A DNA stretch of 7,949 bases from Thermopetrobacter sp. (GTDB lineage: Bacteria; Pseudomonadota; Alphaproteobacteria; Rhizobiales; Aestuariivirgaceae), in NCBI GenBank assembly GCA_011374735.1, contig DRPD01000241.1, forward strand, positions 1-7,949. Direction: 5' to 3'. The position numbers and the translations under genes are program-made. Below the pieces are notes generated by a model. It was not told where the DNA came from. It saw only the letters and a program-made list of their open reading frames with translations, and searched no databases. Below, piece by piece: positions 5,066-7,949 of the stretch (the stretch's first letter is position 1; each line of letters opens with the position of its first letter).

Positions 5066-5599
5066 TCACTTGCCGCTGCCATTCAGCTTGTTCAGGGCGC
5101 AGTTCGACCAGTCGCGCATCTTCTTCAGCCCTTCAAGCGACAGGGTGACCCGGCGCTTATCGCCCTGCCTGGTGGCATAGGCGATGGTCAGCGCCTTGCC
5201 GCCGTCGAGCATCTCCAGCACCACATCGGAGAGCTTCTCGTCGATGCGCACCGACACCCCGCCGCCGGTGTCGATCAGGAACTCCGGCGGAATGCGTTGC
5301 GGTTCGCCGCCGTCGATGATGAACTCCACTCCTTCCGACACGTCGGCCCGCCCGGCCAGGGTCAGCCAGATCTGCCAGGCCGCCTTGTCGGTCTTGCGCG
5401 CCAGCATCACCCGGTGGCGCTCGACGGTGCGGCCGATCACCGTGCAGCCGGTCTTCTGGCAAGAGCTCTGAAACGCGCCGTGCATGGCCAGCGCATAGGC
5501 CGGCGTGAGGCGCGCCGGCAGCCCGCAGACCTCTTGCGCCCCGGCCGGAGTGCTCAGCAGCAGCGGCAGGGCGATGGCGGCGGCGAATGTGGTGCGCAT
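5066..5599 (-). CDS. Small secreted protein, IalB-like (tentative)
   Basis: 177 residues with a clear Sec signal peptide: MRTTFAAAIALPLLLS followed by TPAGA, probable cleavage after Ala21. The mature part of about 156 residues is periplasmic. It has four cysteines (25, 47, 52 and 167), which could form two disulfides. The second half, a strand with VEFIIDGGEP (91-100), then LEMLDGGKALTIAYA (128-142), then LSLEGLKKM (153-161), resembles the invasion-associated locus B (IalB) family, where a 'v..iDg' strand, an 'l..l..Gk.l.v' helix-strand and a final 'sL.GF..a' segment are usual. The paired cysteines normally found in the middle of IalB proteins are not visible, so this is a tentative match. 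The ATG at 5599 is supported by GGGAGA 7 bases upstream. It diverges from the NnrU gene and converges with the PQQ enzyme gene, so it is a single-gene transcript. Confidence 0.75.
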   Translation of the reverse strand: MRTTFAAAIALPLLLSTPAGAQEVCGLPARLTPAYALAMHGAFQSSCQKTGCTVIGRTVERHRVMLARKTDKAAWQIWLTLAGRADVSEGVEFIIDGGEPQRIPPEFLIDTGGGVSVRIDEKLSDVVLEMLDGGKALTIAYATRQGDKRRVTLSLEGLKKMRDWSNCALNKLNGSGK

Positions 5600-5630
5600 G
5601 GCGTATGTCTCCCGTCTTTCGGCCAGAGAC

Positions 5631-5672
5631 AGCGTATCAGGCTTGCCTGAAGGCGGCAACACGGGCCATAGT
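5631..5672. promoter_or_regulatory. Interleaved divergent promoters with nested dyads
   Basis: Minus strand: TTGCCG (5659-5654), 17 bases, TACGCT (5636-5631) preceded by TGA, i.e. an extended -10. Its start would fall about 25 bases before the ATG at 5599. Plus strand: TTGCCT (5643-5648), 18 bases, CATAGT (5667-5672), serving the NnrU gene at 5702. The two -35 boxes form a dyad TTGCC-N7-GGCAA (5643-5659). A second dyad TCAGGC-TT-GCCTGA (5637-5650) and a third GCCT-GA-AGGC (5645-5654) overlap it. The two promoters could not be occupied at once, and the dyads could be operators. Each box matches consensus only at 3-4 of 6 positions, so this is suggestive. Confidence 0.4.
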
Positions 5673-5701
5673 GCGCTTCGCCGTCCACAAGGGGAGCTTC
5701 C

Positions 5702-6274
5702 ATGACCACCATCTGGCTGCTGGCCGCGGCGATTGTCCTGTTCGGCGCCACCCATCTGCTGCCCTCCTTTCCCGCCGCCCGCGCCCGGGTCAAGGCGCGG
5801 CTGGGCAAGGCTTACCTGCCGCTGTTCATCGCCACCAGCATCGCCACCACCGTCGCCGTCGGCTGGTGGTGGGCGCACAGCCCGTTCATCCCCCTTTACG
5901 ATCCGCCGTCATGGGGGCCTCATGTCACCTTCACGCTGATGCTGGCCGCCTTCGTGCTGTTCGGCATCTTTCTCTATTCTTGCCGCCTGAAGGCGAAAAT
6001 CCGCAATCCCTTCGCCTGGGTCATCCTGTTGTGGGGCGCCGGCCACCTGCTGGCCAACGGCGATCTGGCCACCGTCACGCTGGCCGGCGGCCTGATGCTG
6101 GTGGCGGCCTTGATGTTGCTGCTGGCGCGGCGCAATGATTTCCGCCCCGACACCGCCGGCGATCCGGCGCTGGATATCCCCGCCGTGCTCACCGGCCTGA
6201 TCCTGTATCTGGCCATGGCCGCCTTCCATCACCTGCTGATCGGCGCTCCCATCCTGCACTACATCGGCCTGTGA
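5702..6274 (+). CDS. NnrU family integral membrane protein
   Basis: Polytopic inner-membrane protein of 190 residues with five or six hydrophobic segments (roughly 2-20, 40-58, 76-92, 104-118, 124-141 and 160-180). The family signatures are the N-terminal FGATHLLPSFPAARAR (14-29) and the central LLWGAGHLLANGDLAT (109-124). NnrU was first described in denitrifiers near nitric oxide and nitrite reductase genes, and the fold is shared with the plant carotenoid isomerase Z-ISO, a heme protein. The exact activity of bacterial NnrU is not established. Histidines that could bind heme are His18, His115, His176 and His177. The usual RHP motif before the central helix reads RNP here (Asn102). No denitrification gene is nearby and no NnrR/FNR box (TTG-N8-CAA) is seen upstream, so a nitric-oxide role is not supported by context. 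GGGGAG lies about 6 bases before the ATG. It converges with the oxoprolinase gene after 21 bases. Confidence 0.88.
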   Translation: MTTIWLLAAAIVLFGATHLLPSFPAARARVKARLGKAYLPLFIATSIATTVAVGWWWAHSPFIPLYDPPSWGPHVTFTLMLAAFVLFGIFLYSCRLKAKIRNPFAWVILLWGAGHLLANGDLATVTLAGGLMLVAALMLLLARRNDFRPDTAGDPALDIPAVLTGLILYLAMAAFHHLLIGAPILHYIGL

Positions 6275-6295
6275 CATGGCGGTCTGATCGGGCCC

Positions 6296-7949
6296 CTACT
6301 CCCCGTAGCCGCCGCCGCCCGGGGTGCGGATGATGATGGCATCACCGGCCGCCACGTCCAGCGTGACGCAGGAGGCCAGGCGCTTCTCCGTTCCGTCGGC
6401 GCGGCGCAGCACGTTCTCGCCGCACGCGCCCGGCCCGCCGCCCGCGAGGCCGAACGGACAGATCCGGCGGCGGTTGCTCAGGATCGACACCCGCATCGGC
6501 GCATCGAACACCAGCACGCGCTCCACCCCGTCGCCGCCATGCCAGCGCCCCGTGCCGCCGGAGCCGCGGCGGATGGCGAAGCGTTCCAGCCTGACCGGAT
6601 AGCGCAGCTCCAGCACCTCCACGTCGGTCAACCGGGTGTTGGTCATGTGGGTGTGCACCGCATCCGCGCCATGAAAGCCCCGGCCCGCTCCGGCCCCGCC
6701 GCAGATGGTTTCGTAATACTGCAACTCGCCGTCGCCGAAGGTGAAGTTGTTCATCGTGCCCTGGGCCGCCGCCAGCACCCCCATGGCGCCGAACAGCGCG
6801 TCCACCACCGCCTGCGAGGTCTCCACGTTGCCCGCCACCACCGCCGCCGGCGGATCGGGATTGAGCATGGAGCCTTGCGGCACGATGATGTCGATGGGCT
6901 TCAGGCAACCGGCGTTGAGCGGAATGGCGTCGGCCACCATGCAGCGGAACACGTAGAGCACCGCGGCGCGGGTCACCGCCTCGGGCGCGTTGAAGTTGTC
7001 CGGCAGCTGGGCTGAAGTGCCGGTGAAGTCCACCACGGCGCGGCGCGCCTCGGCGTCCACCCGCACCGCCACCTTGATGGCCGCGCCGTTGTCCATTTCA
7101 TAAGCGAACTCGCCGTCCTTCAGCGCGTCGATGACGCGGCGCACGTTCTCCTCCGCGTTGGCCTGCACGTGGCCCATAAAGGCCGCCACCACCGCGCGCC
7201 CGAAATGATCGACCATCCGGGAAAGTTCCGCCGCGCCGCGCGCGCAGGCCGCCGCCTGGGCCTTCAGATCGGCGATGTTGGCGTCCGGATCGCGGGCCGG
7301 AAAAGCCCCCCTTGAGAGCACGGCGCGCATCTGCGTTTCCAGAAAGACCCCCTCCTCCACCAGCTTCATGGCCTCGATGACCACCCCCTCCTCGTCGATG
7401 GTGGTGGCGTCGGGGCTCATGGAGCCGGGAGTCCTGCCGCCGATGTCGGCATGATGGCCGCGCGCCGCCACGAAGAAGGCGGGATCGGCCTCGCCTTCGA
7501 GAAACACCGGCGTCACCACCGTGATGTCCGGCAGATGGGTGCCGCCGGCATACGGATCGTTCAGAACATAGGCGTCGCCCGGCCGCATGGCGGGAAAGCG
7601 GGCGATCACCGCCTGCACGGCGCGATCCATGCTGCCCAGATGCACCGGCAGGTGCGGCGCGTTGGCCACCAGCGCGCCGGCCGCATCGAACACCGCGCAG
7701 GAGAAATCGAGCCGCTCCTTGATGTTCACCGAGCTGGCCGTCTGGCGCAGCGCCTCGCCCATCTGTTCGGCGATCGACATGAACAGGTTGTTGAACACCT
7801 CCAGCATCACCGGATCGGCCCGCGTGCCCACCGCCTCGCGCCGCTCGCGCGCCGCCACCCGGTGCAGCAGCAGATGGCCAAAGGCGTTCACCTCCGCCGC
7901 CCAGCCCGGCTCCACCACGATGGTGGCGTTGGGATCGACGATCAACGCC
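6296..7949 (-). CDS. Fused HyuA-HyuB protein (5-oxoprolinase / N-methylhydantoinase family), C-terminal part
   Basis: The gene is cut by the right edge; about 551 codons are visible. The first visible residues (ALIVDPNATIVVEPGW, then a strand ending HLLLHRV) are the C-terminal end of a HyuA-type domain. After a linker of about 12 residues the frame continues without a stop into a HyuB domain, starting at DPVMLEVFNNLFMSIAEQMG. HyuB motifs follow in order: NIKERLDFSCAVFD, PHLPVHLGSMD, NDPYAGGTHLPD, ARGHHADIGG and the C-terminal TPGGGGYGE. HyuA and HyuB are separate genes in many bacteria; here they are one chain, the arrangement of ATP-dependent 5-oxoprolinase of about 1,200 residues. The HyuA half, with its ATP-binding site, lies outside the window. 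The reaction is probably ATP-driven opening of 5-oxo-L-proline to glutamate, though a hydantoin or another lactam cannot be excluded. The HyuB part has its usual length and looks intact. Confidence 0.93.
   Translation of the reverse strand, partial: ALIVDPNATIVVEPGWAAEVNAFGHLLLHRVAARERREAVGTRADPVMLEVFNNLFMSIAEQMGEALRQTASSVNIKERLDFSCAVFDAAGALVANAPHLPVHLGSMDRAVQAVIARFPAMRPGDAYVLNDPYAGGTHLPDITVVTPVFLEGEADPAFFVAARGHHADIGGRTPGSMSPDATTIDEEGVVIEAMKLVEEGVFLETQMRAVLSRGAFPARDPDANIADLKAQAAACARGAAELSRMVDHFGRAVVAAFMGHVQANAEENVRRVIDALKDGEFAYEMDNGAAIKVAVRVDAEARRAVVDFTGTSAQLPDNFNAPEAVTRAAVLYVFRCMVADAIPLNAGCLKPIDIIVPQGSMLNPDPPAAVVAGNVETSQAVVDALFGAMGVLAAAQGTMNNFTFGDGELQYYETICGGAGAGRGFHGADAVHTHMTNTRLTDVEVLELRYPVRLERFAIRRGSGGTGRWHGGDGVERVLVFDAPMRVSILSNRRRICPFGLAGGGPGACGENVLRRADGTEKRLASCVTLDVAAGDAIIIRTPGGGGYGE

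Noticed and set aside
5643..5659. FNR/NnrR-type site upstream of the NnrU gene
   Set aside because: The outer TTG and CAA are 11 bases apart, not the 8 needed for an FNR-family site.
6275..6295. Bidirectional terminator between the NnrU and oxoprolinase genes
   Set aside because: Only 21 bases, with no stem and no T-tract.

Overview
The window is GC-rich DNA with the gene content of an alphaproteobacterium. The main clues are an acpP-fabF pair, a Flp/Tad pilin with a CpaA-type prepilin peptidase, an NnrU-family membrane protein, a sorbosone-dehydrogenase-like PQQ enzyme and a fused 5-oxoprolinase/hydantoinase. Candidate CtrA-like boxes and GANTC sites in the pilus promoters fit the same class. 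I cannot name the order or genus from sequence alone. There is no sign of phage, transposon, CRISPR, tRNA or rRNA; this reads as core and semi-core chromosome.

Left block (1-3900, all genes on the minus strand, so read from right to left): a Flp pilin gene with its own strong rho-independent terminator; a PAP2/Aur1-like membrane phosphatase; a stand-alone prepilin peptidase (CpaA/TadV type); then acpP and fabF. The last two form the usual fatty-acid elongation pair, separated by a 74-base spacer holding a stable GC-rich hairpin. The first 121 bases lie downstream of fabF and hold no gene; an ATG at the very edge (minus strand, 3-1) may begin the next gene.

Middle block (3971-6274): a Tat- or Sec-exported sorbosone-dehydrogenase-like beta-propeller (+) converges with a small secreted IalB-like protein (-) with only 6 bases between them. 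That small gene diverges from an NnrU-family gene (+) across a 102-base region with what look like interleaved divergent promoters.

Right block (6296-7949, minus strand): the C-terminal part of a fused HyuA-HyuB protein (5-oxoprolinase/N-methylhydantoinase family). It runs off the right edge, so its N-terminal half is missing.

Nothing here is convincingly a new multi-gene system. The most unusual structure is the AT-richer region between the Flp pilin and the PQQ enzyme. It holds two 8-base words, each present twice in swapped order about 150 bases apart, plus clustered TTAA elements and GANTC sites. A second candidate CtrA-like box precedes cpaA. This suggests, but does not prove, cell-cycle-linked control of the pilin and its peptidase.
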